DNA of 45,776 bases from Bacteroidales bacterium (GTDB lineage: Bacteria > Bacteroidota > Bacteroidia > Bacteroidales > P3): assembly GCA_900771365.1 (NCBI GenBank), contig CAAGNU010000173.1, positions 1-45,776 of the forward strand, written 5' to 3'. The notes under the pieces are model-generated. The model was not told where the DNA came from. It was given only the letters and a program-made list of their open reading frames with translations, and did no database searches. The position numbers and the translations under genes are program-made. Positions 18,965-27,645 of the stretch are shown here, in pieces; positions within the stretch are counted from its first letter, which is position 1, and each line of letters opens with the position of its first letter.

Positions 18965-20926
18965 ATGGCAGAAGAGAGGCTGATACCGATGAGCAGGATA
19001 GCGGGTGACGCTATGGAGGAGATAGACACCGTGCGCTATGACAAGGCTCACAACAATGCGAGGGCTCTGGACGTGCTGTTTGAGGCTCAGCGCTATTGGG
19101 TGAGCATGGACAGGTTCAGACGCGACAGGGCACGCAACAAGCGCTATACGTATGGCGACCAGTGGAAGGACACTGTGTGCGTGGACGGCAGGCAGATGAG
19201 CGAGGAGGACTATATCAGGGAGCAGGGCAACGTGCCGCTGAAGAACAACCTGATACGTCGTCTTGTAAATACTGTGCTGGGTGTGTACAGACAGCAGGCG
19301 AAGGAGCCTATCTGTACGGCGCGAGACCGTGACGAGCAGAAGGTGGGTGAGACAATGAGCACCATATTGCAGTGTAACATGCAGCTGAACAGAATGGGTG
19401 AGATGTATGCCAGAACGGTGGAGGAGTTCCTGATAGGCGGACTGGCTGTGCATCGCAAGTGGTATGGCTGGCACAGTGATCTGGAGAAGCTGGACTGCTG
19501 GACGGACTATGTGAACCCGAACAACGTGATACTGGACTGTAACATGCGCGACTTCCGCGGATGGGACGTGAGCTTCATCGGCGAGATACATGACGTGAGC
19601 TTCGAGACGGTGTGCGAGCAGTTCGCAAAGAGCCCTGAAGACTATAAGCGGCTGAGCGACATCTACTGCATGACGCATGACAAGCGTATGATGCAGACGT
19701 ACTTCACTGAGTTTGGCTATTCGAACGTGGAGAACCTGGGCTTCTTTGTGACGAACGACATGACGCGGTGCAGGGTGATAGAGGTGTGGCGCAAGGAGAG
19801 CAAGCCGCGCTACCGCTGCCATGACTACAATACGGGTGACGTGTATAAGATAGACGTGGAGGACTTCGACCGAATGGTGTCACAGGTGAATGCAGACCGT
19901 ATGCGCAGAGGCATGGGGGCCGGCATGAAACGGGAGGACATACCGCTGATTGAGGCTGAGTGGTTTGTGGATTCGTACTGGTATTATTACTATCTGTCGC
20001 CTACGGGAGATATACTGAGCGAGGGTGAGACTCCGTATGAGCATAAGTCGCATCCGTATGTGTTCAAGGCCTATCCGTTCATTGACGGTGAGATACACAG
20101 CTTTGTGAGTGATGTGATAGACCAGCAGAGATACACGAACCGTCTGATCACGATGTATGACTGGATCATGAGGGCGAGCGCCAAGGGCGTGCTGCTGTTC
20201 CCAGAGGAGTGTCTGCCGAAGGGGATGGACATCAATGACATTGCAGATGAATGGAGCCGCTTCAACGGTGTGATTGCCATCAAGACGAAGAACACTGATA
20301 AGCTGCCGCAGCAGGTGGCGAACAACTCGACGAACATCGGCATATCGGAGCTGCTGAACCTGCAGCTGAAGTTCTTTGAGGAGATAAGCGGCGTGAACGG
20401 AGCGTTGCAGGGTAAGCCTGGCATGAGCGGCATGAGCGCCAGCCTGTACTCGCAGCAGACGCAGAACGCCACGACGTCGCTGCTTGACCTGCTGGAGTCG
20501 TTCAGCCAGTTTGTGATAGACGCTGCCTATAAGGACGTGAAGAACATGCAGCAGTTCTATGATACGAAGCGCGTGTTCAACATCGCGGGCAAGGGTGGTA
20601 CCCAGGTGGTGTATGACCCGATGAAGATACGTGACGTGGAGTTTGACTTCTCGATCGTGGAGAGCACGAGCACACCGGCATACCGCATGATGGCCAACGA
20701 CTTCCTGATGGAGATCTGGAGGAGCCAGCAGATAAGCCTGCAACAGCTGCTGGAGCATGGCGACTTCCCGTTTGCGGACGACCTATTGCAGAGCATCAAG
20801 TCGCAGCAGGAGCAGCTGGAGAATGGCGAGACACCGCAGGGCTTGTCGCCTGAGCTGATAAAGCAGGCCCAGCAGGGTGCCAACATGGATGCCGTTAACA
20901 AGGCGCAGCAGATGCTCAGGGCATAA
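18965..20926 (+). CDS. Portal protein
   Basis: A protein of 653 residues, about the usual size of a portal, directly upstream of the large terminase. It would form the dodecameric ring through which DNA enters and leaves the capsid. The N-terminal region has the Arg-rich helix and YGDQW motif typical of portals in these phages (near residue 60). The C-terminal third is Gln-rich and helical, ending in AQQGANMDAVNKAQQMLRA. The ATG at 18965 is preferred to the TTG two codons upstream. Only 15 nt separate it from TerL. The assignment rests on position, size and general resemblance, not on a catalytic motif. Confidence 0.85.
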   Translation: MAEERLIPMSRIAGDAMEEIDTVRYDKAHNNARALDVLFEAQRYWVSMDRFRRDRARNKRYTYGDQWKDTVCVDGRQMSEEDYIREQGNVPLKNNLIRRLVNTVLGVYRQQAKEPICTARDRDEQKVGETMSTILQCNMQLNRMGEMYARTVEEFLIGGLAVHRKWYGWHSDLEKLDCWTDYVNPNNVILDCNMRDFRGWDVSFIGEIHDVSFETVCEQFAKSPEDYKRLSDIYCMTHDKRMMQTYFTEFGYSNVENLGFFVTNDMTRCRVIEVWRKESKPRYRCHDYNTGDVYKIDVEDFDRMVSQVNADRMRRGMGAGMKREDIPLIEAEWFVDSYWYYYYLSPTGDILSEGETPYEHKSHPYVFKAYPFIDGEIHSFVSDVIDQQRYTNRLITMYDWIMRASAKGVLLFPEECLPKGMDINDIADEWSRFNGVIAIKTKNTDKLPQQVANNSTNIGISELLNLQLKFFEEISGVNGALQGKPGMSGMSASLYSQQTQNATTSLLDLLESFSQFVIDAAYKDVKNMQQFYDTKRVFNIAGKGGTQVVYDPMKIRDVEFDFSIVESTSTPAYRMMANDFLMEIWRSQQISLQQLLEHGDFPFADDLLQSIKSQQEQLENGETPQGLSPELIKQAQQGANMDAVNKAQQMLRA

Positions 20927-20941
20927 CGAAGATACTACTGA

Positions 20942-23266
20942 ATGACGACGAAGACCCCATACATGAACACAATGGCGGCTGTACGTAACGGTGCAGCCGC
21001 TGTTGGTCATGACGAGATGGAGGTGGACAAGATCGTCAGGATGAACCATGAGCGCAATGCTGAGATACGCAGGACGTTCAACCCCATAACGGGAGAAGGA
21101 AGCATCGGGAAGAGGGTACGGATAAGGATCGAGGACTTCCCGTTCAAGGACCAGTGGATACCGAAGGAGATGCTGGAGGTGCCGCTGGTAAGGCAGATTG
21201 TGGACGCGGGGAGCATTGATGGCTTCCTGCAGGAGCTGTATGGGGAGAGCCGTGCGGAAACGGTGGAACCCAGCGCGGACGCACTGGGAACGGGGGCTAA
21301 TTGCGCGGACGCACTGGGAACGGTGGATGAACATGCTGGAGAAACAGCGGGAACGTGGATTCCAAACGCGAACGCGCTGGGAACGGTGTCTGATGAGGAA
21401 GATGATGAAAAGGAGCAGAGGGAGAGTGACAGGGAGAAGGTAATCGAGCAGTTTGTGAGGGTGAGGATCAGATATGACTTTGCCTTCTGGGCTGCTATGT
21501 ATGCGTATATCAAGCAGAAGGGCGGCGGTGACGATGTGCTGTTTGTACTGAACAGACCTCAGCGACGGCTGATAGAGAGGTTTGAGCGCAGACGCCTGGC
21601 CGGTCAGCCTATACGACTGATACTGCTGAAGGCTCGACAGTGGGGTGGCTCGACGGCTACGCAGATATACATGGCATGGCTGCAGCTTGTGCATAAGGTG
21701 GGTCTGAACTCGCTGATCGTAGCACATGTGAAGGACACGGCTACGGAGGTGAAGGATATGTTTGACAAGCTGATCAATGAATATCCTATCAGCCTGCTGT
21801 ATGAGCTGGGCGAGCAGTATAATGAGAACGAGCCGAAGAAGATAGGTGTGGGACAGAGCGGCAACATACATCGTGTGCCGCAACGTAACTGCAAGATAAA
21901 GATCGGCTCGGCAGAACGTCCTGACTCGGCGCGAGGCGGCGACTATAACCTGGTGCACTGTACTGAGGTGGGACTGTGGAAGACTACGGAGGGCAAGACG
22001 CCGAAGCAGATTGTGCAGTCGGCATGCTCAGGCATCCTGCTGAAACCGTACACGATGATAGTGTATGAGAGCACGGCCAACGGCACGGGCAACTTCTTCC
22101 AGACGGAGTATGATGCGGCGAAGATGGGCAAGTCGCAGTTTGAGAACCTGTTTATAGCCTGGTACGAGATTGAGCAGTACGCGCTGCCTTTGGACAATGT
22201 GCGTGCTTTTGCTGCCTGGCTGTGGAAGAACAGGAACAACCCGAATGCTGCGAACGAGCGTGAGGAGAGCGGACAGTATCTGTGGTGGCTGTGGGAGCAG
22301 GGCGCTACGCTGGAGGCCATCAACTGGTATATCATGGAGCGCCGAGGCAAGGATGACCACGGCGTGATGGCATCGGAGTACCCGAGCGACGATGTGGAGG
22401 CCTTTGTACACTCAGGTGCAAGAGTCTTTGACAAGTACAGGGTGGAGGCCTTGCGCAGGGCGTGCAAGGCACCGAAGCATGTGGGCGAGGTGTATGCTGA
22501 CTATGATGAGGGTGAGAAGGCACTGCAGAACCTGCGTTTCAGAGACGATGCACAGGGTCAGCTGTGGGTATGGTCGAAGCCGGACATCGACGATGAAGAG
22601 GAGGTGACAGACCGCTACCTCGTGGTGGTGGATATAGGCGGACGCGGCAAGAAGGCAGACTGGAGCGTGATAGTGGTATATGACAGACTGAACCAGATGG
22701 AGGGCGGCAAGCCTGTAGTGGTGGCCCAGTGGTATGGGCATATAGACATGGACGTGCTGGCGTGGAAGGCGGCACAGATAGCGGCGTGGTATGACAACGC
22801 GCTGCTGGTGATAGAGAGCAACACGCTGGAGACGCACGACAAGGAGCGGCAGGATAAGGTGGACGGCGACATGAGCGGCTATATACTGAACCAGATAAAG
22901 GACGTATATTCGAACCTGTATGCGAGGAAGCAGAGCCCTGAGCAGATAAAGAACCATGATCCGAAGGTGTATGGCTTCCATACGAACGTGGCCACGAAGC
23001 CTATGATCATATCGACATTGGTGAAGGTGATAAGGGAGAGCCTGTACACGGAGCGAGATGTGCGATGCCTGGATGAGTACCTTACTTACGAGAAGAAGAA
23101 GAACGGAGCGTTCGGAGCGATACTTGGCAAGCATGATGACCTGCTGATGACGAGGGCCATAGGACTGCATATAGCGTACTATGAGATGGAACTTCCTCAG
23201 GTGGTGAAGCGCCATGCCAGGATGATTGTACGTCCGAAGAGGACTGTTGGCGCGGCTACGATGTAG
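20942..23266 (+). CDS. terL: Terminase large subunit (ATPase-nuclease)
   Basis: A 774-residue packaging motor. The ATPase half has a Walker-A-like KARQWGGSTATQ starting at Lys230 (a known TerL variant of the P-loop) and a Walker-B/catalytic region NLVHCTEVGLW. The RNase-H-like nuclease half shows the three acidic motifs: DIGGRGKKAD (Asp564), LLVIESNT (Glu625) and HDDLL (Asp732/Asp733). Residues about 109-150 are a low-complexity insert encoded by four hairpin elements, between an N-terminal extension and the ATPase core. It forms a transcription unit with the portal from P1 and ends 6 nt from the stop of the convergent gene at 23273. No small terminase gene is recognisable in the window. Confidence 0.95.
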   Translation: MTTKTPYMNTMAAVRNGAAAVGHDEMEVDKIVRMNHERNAEIRRTFNPITGEGSIGKRVRIRIEDFPFKDQWIPKEMLEVPLVRQIVDAGSIDGFLQELYGESRAETVEPSADALGTGANCADALGTVDEHAGETAGTWIPNANALGTVSDEEDDEKEQRESDREKVIEQFVRVRIRYDFAFWAAMYAYIKQKGGGDDVLFVLNRPQRRLIERFERRRLAGQPIRLILLKARQWGGSTATQIYMAWLQLVHKVGLNSLIVAHVKDTATEVKDMFDKLINEYPISLLYELGEQYNENEPKKIGVGQSGNIHRVPQRNCKIKIGSAERPDSARGGDYNLVHCTEVGLWKTTEGKTPKQIVQSACSGILLKPYTMIVYESTANGTGNFFQTEYDAAKMGKSQFENLFIAWYEIEQYALPLDNVRAFAAWLWKNRNNPNAANEREESGQYLWWLWEQGATLEAINWYIMERRGKDDHGVMASEYPSDDVEAFVHSGARVFDKYRVEALRRACKAPKHVGEVYADYDEGEKALQNLRFRDDAQGQLWVWSKPDIDDEEEVTDRYLVVVDIGGRGKKADWSVIVVYDRLNQMEGGKPVVVAQWYGHIDMDVLAWKAAQIAAWYDNALLVIESNTLETHDKERQDKVDGDMSGYILNQIKDVYSNLYARKQSPEQIKNHDPKVYGFHTNVATKPMIISTLVKVIRESLYTERDVRCLDEYLTYEKKKNGAFGAILGKHDDLLMTRAIGLHIAYYEMELPQVVKRHARMIVRPKRTVGAATM
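21266..21391 (+). repeat. Hairpin-element array G inside terL (four units)
   Basis: Left arms start at 21269, 21299, 21332 and 21362 (spacing 30, 33, 30). The first unit is CCCAGCGC, loop GGAC, GCACTGGG. The second keeps the right arm but its left arm is decayed. The third is CATGCTG, loop GAGAAA, CAGCGGG. The fourth is CCAAACGC, loop GAAC, GCGCTGGG. Tails are AACGG- or AACGTGG-like. The array adds about 42 residues to the N-terminal part of TerL. Confidence 0.85.
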
Positions 23267-23272
23267 TGTGTG

Positions 23273-23698
23273 TCAATGGTTCTCCTGGCAGGCACGTGTA
23301 CGCAGCGCCTTTCGGTATTTGGTGATGATAGTGCATACGGAGAAAGGCGTGAGATAGAAGCTGGGAGCCGGCTGATATACGATGGTGGTGGCGAGCGACA
23401 GGAAATCGGCGAGCGGCTTTGTCTTGCGTATCTCCTGGGCGCGACGGAAGATCTCGAAGTACATGTCGCGGTTGTTCTTGCGCATGCCTTCGAGCTTGTC
23501 ACCGTTGAACATACGAGACAGGACGATGGCTGCCCGGTATTCGGACACCCAGAACCGTGGTGATGGTGAACTGGCAATGGCACGGAAGATGGCCTCGCAC
23601 TTGATGAAACGGCACTTGGAGATCTTGCGACGGTAGAGTTTGAGGAGAGTGCGGTTTCGCTCTTCGGCTTCGAGATTATTGTTTCCCTTGTGTCTCAT
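23273..23698 (-). CDS. Conserved phage protein of unknown function (141 aa)
   Basis: Start taken as the ATG at 23698 (MRHKGNNNLEAEERNRTLL). The open frame continues upstream, but that stretch covers the promoter region and reads as non-coding. The protein is basic and helical, with CRFIKCEAIFRAIASSPSPR, FWVSEYRAAIV and PAPSFYLTPFSV segments that I recall from small proteins near the packaging genes of other Bacteroidales phages; no function is known to me. It is the only minus-strand gene in the first 41 kb and is divergent from the scaffold-capsid unit. A -7 box TATCTTTG at 23763-23770 on its strand is its likely promoter. Confidence 0.8.
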   Translation of the reverse strand: MRHKGNNNLEAEERNRTLLKLYRRKISKCRFIKCEAIFRAIASSPSPRFWVSEYRAAIVLSRMFNGDKLEGMRKNNRDMYFEIFRRAQEIRKTKPLADFLSLATTIVYQPAPSFYLTPFSVCTIITKYRKALRTRACQENH

Positions 23699-23762
23699 AG
23701 ATGGTGTGATGAAAAAGAAATGGTTAATACTGATAATCAAAGGGTAGGTTGTGAACCGAGTG

Positions 23763-23770
23763 CAAAGATA
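23763..23770 (-). promoter_or_regulatory. Minus-strand -7 box TATCTTTG for the gene ending at 23273
   Basis: The plus strand reads CAAAGATA, so the minus strand has TATCTTTG followed by C, as in the other promoters, with a TTGAC upstream. It lacks the AATAAACAGATAAAAA element. It is divergent from and adjacent to P2, leaving a leader of about 60 nt. Confidence 0.55.
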
Positions 23771-23782
23771 CGAAAAGTTGTC

Positions 23783-23827
23783 AATAAACAGATAAAAACG
23801 AAATGCTATTTTTTGTACGTATTTTTG
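23783..23827 (+). promoter_or_regulatory. Phage promoter P2 for scaffold-capsid unit
   Basis: AATAAACAGATAAAAA starts at 23783 and the -7 box TATTTTTG at 23820, again 37 nt apart. The scaffold ATG is 30 nt downstream of the -7 box. Confidence 0.8.
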
Positions 23828-23856
23828 CGGCGTGAATAATAACAAAATACAGAAAC

Positions 23857-24600
23857 ATGGCAACTGTTGATAATAACCAGAATAGGAGCAGACGCGACAC
23901 CTTCATGGAGCGTATGAAGGGGAAGCATGCAGACCAGGAATATGCAGATGACGAGTCGCTGTTTGGGCAAATTTCCGATGATTACGATGATTACGACAAG
24001 AAAATTGCGGACTACCAGGGGAGGGAGAAGCAGATGTCGGACATGTTTTCGTCGGATCCACGCAGCGCCGCCTATCTGATGTCGTGGAAGAACGGAGGTG
24101 ATCCTGCGGTGGAACTGGTACGCCAGTTCGGTACCGACATCAAGGATGCCATTGATGACCCAGCCAGACAGGAGGAGATGGCTGCGGCGAACAAGGAGTT
24201 CCTGGATAGGGTGACGAAGGAGAAGAAGCTGAAGGAGGAGTATGAGAAGAATCTGCAGGCTTCGCTTACCACCATTGAGCAGATGCAGCAGAAGAACGGG
24301 CTGAGCGATGAGCAGGTGGATGCAGCCATGGAGCTGCTGATGGGCATCGTGAAGGATGGTGTGATGGGCAAGTTCACGTCAGAGAGCATCGAGATGGCGA
24401 TGAAGGCCATCAATCACGATGCAGACGTTACCACTGCCAACCACGAGGGTGTAGTGCAGGGTAAGAACACCCGTGTGAAGGAACAATTACGAAAGCCGAA
24501 GCAGGGCGACGGGCAGCCACAGATGGGTAGCCAGAACGGTGCCGCCATGGAACGCCCGAAGCAGAAGTCGATATTCGACCTTGCTGCCGAGGCGAACTGA
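23857..24600 (+). CDS. Putative capsid scaffolding protein (247 aa)
   Basis: An acidic, almost entirely helical protein without aromatic-rich core motifs, lying immediately upstream of the major capsid gene. That is the usual position and composition for a head scaffold. The centre (residues about 95-150) is a predicted coiled coil rich in Glu/Lys, and the C-terminus is basic and then hydrophobic (KQKSIFDLAAEAN), as is common for the capsid-binding tail of scaffolds. The short YADDE near residue 30 is chance and not a reverse-transcriptase motif. Transcribed from P2. Assignment is by context and composition. Confidence 0.7.
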   Translation: MATVDNNQNRSRRDTFMERMKGKHADQEYADDESLFGQISDDYDDYDKKIADYQGREKQMSDMFSSDPRSAAYLMSWKNGGDPAVELVRQFGTDIKDAIDDPARQEEMAAANKEFLDRVTKEKKLKEEYEKNLQASLTTIEQMQQKNGLSDEQVDAAMELLMGIVKDGVMGKFTSESIEMAMKAINHDADVTTANHEGVVQGKNTRVKEQLRKPKQGDGQPQMGSQNGAAMERPKQKSIFDLAAEAN

Positions 24601-24639
24601 CAGCAACATTACTAACAACATTTAATACATTTTTGCAAC

Positions 24640-26169
24640 ATGGCAGAAACTGTAACCATTGCAACTGCTGCACCGCAGCAGCCAGGATCTGGTTCGGCTG
24701 GCGTACAGACCCAGCTTCCAGGTGCACCAAGCACCGTATCGCAGGCAGCCGCATCGACTGGCGGCGTAGGTGCTGGCAACTTCATTGAGACCGACATCGA
24801 CGAAGAGCTCTTTAAGTTCAGATCGGATGACACCCCGCTGATGCAGCTGATGCTGAAGGCGAAGAAGGTGAAGGTGGACAGCCCTGAGGTGGACCACTAC
24901 ATGATCGACGAGCCTAAGTCGGTAGTGAACACTACGGGACAGGTGGCCGGCAACACTGCTACTGCCGTCCTGCCACTGAGCGCTGAGGAGCAGAACATCC
25001 CTCGCCCTTATGGCACGCTGCTTGTGCCTGCTGTTACCGGCTATGACGAGACTGGCCAGAAGCAGACTCCAGGCGAGCCACTGATGCTGTTTGTGACCGG
25101 CTTTGACGACACTACAGGCAATCCTGTAGTGCGTGCGGTGAACGGTCCAAAGGCTGCCTCTACCGACGAGTATGGCAAGGTGCCTGCCATTCCTGCAGGC
25201 TCGGAGTGCTTCATCCTGTCGAACGCGCTGTATGAGACGCAGAAGGAGGTTGACCCAGACCTGATCGTACCTAAGCCAACCCGTCTGTATCTGCAGAAGC
25301 GTGGCATGAACCAGATCGTGTCGGACTACTTCGACTCGCAGAAGAAGCGCATCCCATTCACCCAGGCGCTGATTGCGGAGCAGGCGATCATGAACTTCAA
25401 GACCCGTGGCAACCGCACGCTGTGGATCGGCCGTCAGGGCAAGTTCCGTGTGAACGTGCCTAAGCTGGGCATGCAGTATGTGTATTTCACCATGGGCGTA
25501 CGCTGGCAGTTCAAGCGTATGATCCAGCACACCGGCAAGTGGACGTTCGAGAAGCTGATCGCGCTGGCCAAGATGTTCTACACTGGCGAGGACGTGCCAA
25601 AGACTGCCTTGCTGCTGGCAGGTAAGAACCTGCTGGAGGAGCTTCAGTGCATCGACTTCTCGAAGCATCCTGAGGTGACCATCTCGGTGAAGACGAACAA
25701 GCTGGGCTGGACGGTAACGAATATCCACACCGTGTTTGGCGACATCGAGATCAAGCGTGAGCCAACCCTTGACCGCATCGGCTACTCGAATTCGGGCGCA
25801 CTGCTGGGTGAGGATCGTCTGGTGCACTACTACCGTACTGCTGAGCACTCGTTTGAGGACAAGGTGGAAGGCGAGGAGGCAACCCGCAAGGGCGAGATCG
25901 TCTGGGACGCACTCGGACTGAAGGGCTCATGCCACATCTGGATCGACGGCGAGGGCGAGGCCGTGAACAATGGCGCTACCGGCATCGTGATGTGGGACTC
26001 AGACGCTGCACCTGCTGGCGCTGAGCTCGTGACCGGCACCGTGTATTACCTGATGCAGGACTGCCCAGGCATTGCGGCCAACGCACAGAACGGCCAGATG
26101 TGGAAGTATGAAGGCGCTGAGAAGGGCTGGAGTGAGTACACTGGCACCGTCATGGCAACCGCCGACTGA
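24640..26169 (+). CDS. Major capsid protein
   Basis: A 509-residue protein between the scaffold and a strong terminator. It has a flexible Ala/Gly/Gln-rich N-terminus (1-45), then an alpha/beta body with segments such as LYLQKRGMNQIVSDYF and QALIAEQAIMNF that resemble major capsid proteins of Bacteroidales phages. The last 70 residues look like a small beta domain (IWIDGEGEAVNNGATG onward). Codon choice is unusually strict (ATC, AAC, TTC, CGT/CGC, CTG, with almost no ATA or AGG), in contrast to the neighbouring genes, as expected for the most highly expressed protein. The start ATG follows an A/T-rich leader without a clear Shine-Dalgarno sequence. Confidence 0.85.
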   Translation: MAETVTIATAAPQQPGSGSAGVQTQLPGAPSTVSQAAASTGGVGAGNFIETDIDEELFKFRSDDTPLMQLMLKAKKVKVDSPEVDHYMIDEPKSVVNTTGQVAGNTATAVLPLSAEEQNIPRPYGTLLVPAVTGYDETGQKQTPGEPLMLFVTGFDDTTGNPVVRAVNGPKAASTDEYGKVPAIPAGSECFILSNALYETQKEVDPDLIVPKPTRLYLQKRGMNQIVSDYFDSQKKRIPFTQALIAEQAIMNFKTRGNRTLWIGRQGKFRVNVPKLGMQYVYFTMGVRWQFKRMIQHTGKWTFEKLIALAKMFYTGEDVPKTALLLAGKNLLEELQCIDFSKHPEVTISVKTNKLGWTVTNIHTVFGDIEIKREPTLDRIGYSNSGALLGEDRLVHYYRTAEHSFEDKVEGEEATRKGEIVWDALGLKGSCHIWIDGEGEAVNNGATGIVMWDSDAAPAGAELVTGTVYYLMQDCPGIAANAQNGQMWKYEGAEKGWSEYTGTVMATAD

Positions 26170-26193
26170 CAGCCTCGGCTCGCATAGAGCATG

Positions 26194-26241
26194 AACAAGG
26201 GGACGGATGGCTAATAACCGTCCGCCCCCTGCTTGTTTTTT
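26194..26241 (+). terminator. Strong intrinsic terminator after the capsid gene
   Basis: The inner stem GGACGG/CCGTCC and outer AACAAG/CTTGTT are joined by G/C-rich bulged pairing and followed by six T residues. It begins 25 nt after the capsid stop, closing the scaffold-capsid unit. Confidence 0.85.
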
Positions 26242-26274
26242 ATAGATCACCAACAACAAATAATCAAGGAAGAT

Positions 26275-26916
26275 ATGGATATTAAGAAAAAGACATACGC
26301 TGTGAACGGACTGATGGAGTGGATTGCTGTCATACCATGTGGAAGTGCAACGATGACGGTACCGTTTACGGGCGGCTCGCTGTCGGGCTATGGTGTGGTA
26401 CCTGCCCAGTTTACGACTGAGGATCCGATGAAACAGATGATCATCGAGCGCAGCGACTACTACAAGAGCGGCAAGATCGTGCTGCTGCGTGAGACGGAGG
26501 GCACTGGCAAGTATAAGGAACGCCTGGCGATGCAGCACGCTGCTGTGGAAGGTATGCACCGCCCTGGGCAGGCTGCTACGGCGAGCGCCGTGCTGGACAG
26601 CGCGCTTAACCCACATGTGAGCGAGGAGACCCAGAGCGAACGCCCTGGGAACGGTGGCGAGACCCAGAGCGAACGCCCTGGGAACGGTGGCGAAGAGCAG
26701 ACGGACACTGATGGCGACGAAGACCAGGGTGACTATGGCGAGACTGGCCAGAACACTACGGCAGATGGAAAGGCTATTGTCGATGTGACGGACATTGATG
26801 ATGCCAGGGACTATCTGGCTGATGAGTTTGGCATTGCACGTAGTAACCTGCGCAGCAACGTGAGCGTGATGCGTGCAGCCGAAGAGCATAAGATTGTGTT
26901 CAGAGGCTTGGAGTAA
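26275..26916 (+). CDS. Small head-associated protein of unknown function (213 aa)
   Basis: Start chosen at the ATG at 26275 (MDIKKKTYAVNGLMEWIAV); the frame upstream to 26233 is the terminator tail. The N-terminal half (1-85) is a compact beta-rich domain containing VPFTGGSLSGYGVVPAQF. The middle (about 115-140) is a linker made of two identical 33-nt hairpin elements. The C-terminus (165-213) is a small helical domain (DARDYLADEFGIARSNLRS). Its place between the capsid and connector genes suggests a head decoration or completion role, but I recognise no family. Confidence 0.8.
   Translation: MDIKKKTYAVNGLMEWIAVIPCGSATMTVPFTGGSLSGYGVVPAQFTTEDPMKQMIIERSDYYKSGKIVLLRETEGTGKYKERLAMQHAAVEGMHRPGQAATASAVLDSALNPHVSEETQSERPGNGGETQSERPGNGGEEQTDTDGDEDQGDYGETGQNTTADGKAIVDVTDIDDARDYLADEFGIARSNLRSNVSVMRAAEEHKIVFRGLE
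26627..26691 (+). repeat. Hairpin-element array H (two identical units)
   Basis: Two identical 33-nt units start at 26630 and 26663 (CCCAGAGC, loop GAAC, GCCCTGGG, then AACGGTGGC), read as Glu-Thr-Gln-Ser-Glu-Arg-Pro-Gly-Asn-Gly-Gly twice. The identity of the copies indicates recent duplication. Confidence 0.9.
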
Positions 26917-26954
26917 ATCGTCGGTCATAACAGAAAAAAAAGGAGATGTAGGCA

Positions 26955-27641
26955 ATGTTGAAACAATATGCAATAATCGGCCTGGAGGCAGATGTACGCA
27001 TAGCCATAGACCAGAACAATCAGAGCGAGGCGCTTGCTATCACTGGTGACGTTGATACGCTGTCGCTGGACGAGATCATAGAAAGCAAGATAGAGGAAGC
27101 TGTACGCATCGTGTATGAGAAGGCTCCTGTGTATATGCTGGATCCGGACGGTGAGATAAGCGCCACTCCTCAATGGGAGGGTAATACGACTGGTGTAGGC
27201 ATGGGCTATGTATGGCTGCCTGCAGACTTCTTGAGACTGGTGGCATGGAAGATGAGCGACTGGGACTATGCTGTGGCGCAGCCTATCTATGAGGATGATG
27301 TCTTATATCGCCAGGTGCGTAGCAAGTATTCCGGACTGAGGGGCTGCCCTCAGCATCCTATCGTTGCCATTGTGCAGAGAGATGTTGCAGCAGTAGTAGG
27401 TCTTGCAGTGAATACGGATGGTAAACGTCTGGAGTTCTATACATGCACAGGTGGCAGCAATGTTACTGTGGAGGTGGCGAAGTATGTGAAGGTACCGAAG
27501 ATAGAGAATGGCCACATAAAGATAGGCGACAAGCTGAAGGATGCAGTGGTGTATTATGCTGCCTATCTGGTGTCGCGCAGCATTAACGAGACAGACCTGG
27601 CACAGAACATGCTGGGAATAGCCAACGAACTAATTTCATAA
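26955..27641 (+). CDS. Putative head-tail connector/adaptor protein (228 aa)
   Basis: A clear AGGAG lies 9 nt upstream of the ATG at 26955, stronger than for most genes here. The protein has an N-terminal helical part (DEIIESKIEEAVRIVYEKAP), a beta-rich middle (WLPADFLRLVAWKMSDW) and a C-terminal helical pair (DAVVYYAAYLVSRSINETD). This arrangement is seen in phage adaptor proteins that sit under the portal (DUF6682-like). Position after the capsid supports a connector role. It is 5 nt upstream of the next gene. Confidence 0.65.
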   Translation: MLKQYAIIGLEADVRIAIDQNNQSEALAITGDVDTLSLDEIIESKIEEAVRIVYEKAPVYMLDPDGEISATPQWEGNTTGVGMGYVWLPADFLRLVAWKMSDWDYAVAQPIYEDDVLYRQVRSKYSGLRGCPQHPIVAIVQRDVAAVVGLAVNTDGKRLEFYTCTGGSNVTVEVAKYVKVPKIENGHIKIGDKLKDAVVYYAAYLVSRSINETDLAQNMLGIANELIS

Positions 27642-27645
27642 CAAT

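Noticed and set aside
23941..23970. YADD-like motif in the scaffold gene as reverse transcriptase
   Set aside because: The protein is short, helical and acidic, and none of the other reverse-transcriptase motifs is present.
24618..24640. TACATTTTTG upstream of the capsid ATG as a -7 box
   Set aside because: It has two extra bases compared with TAnnTTTG and lacks the upstream 16-mer at 37 nt; the capsid gene can be transcribed from P2.
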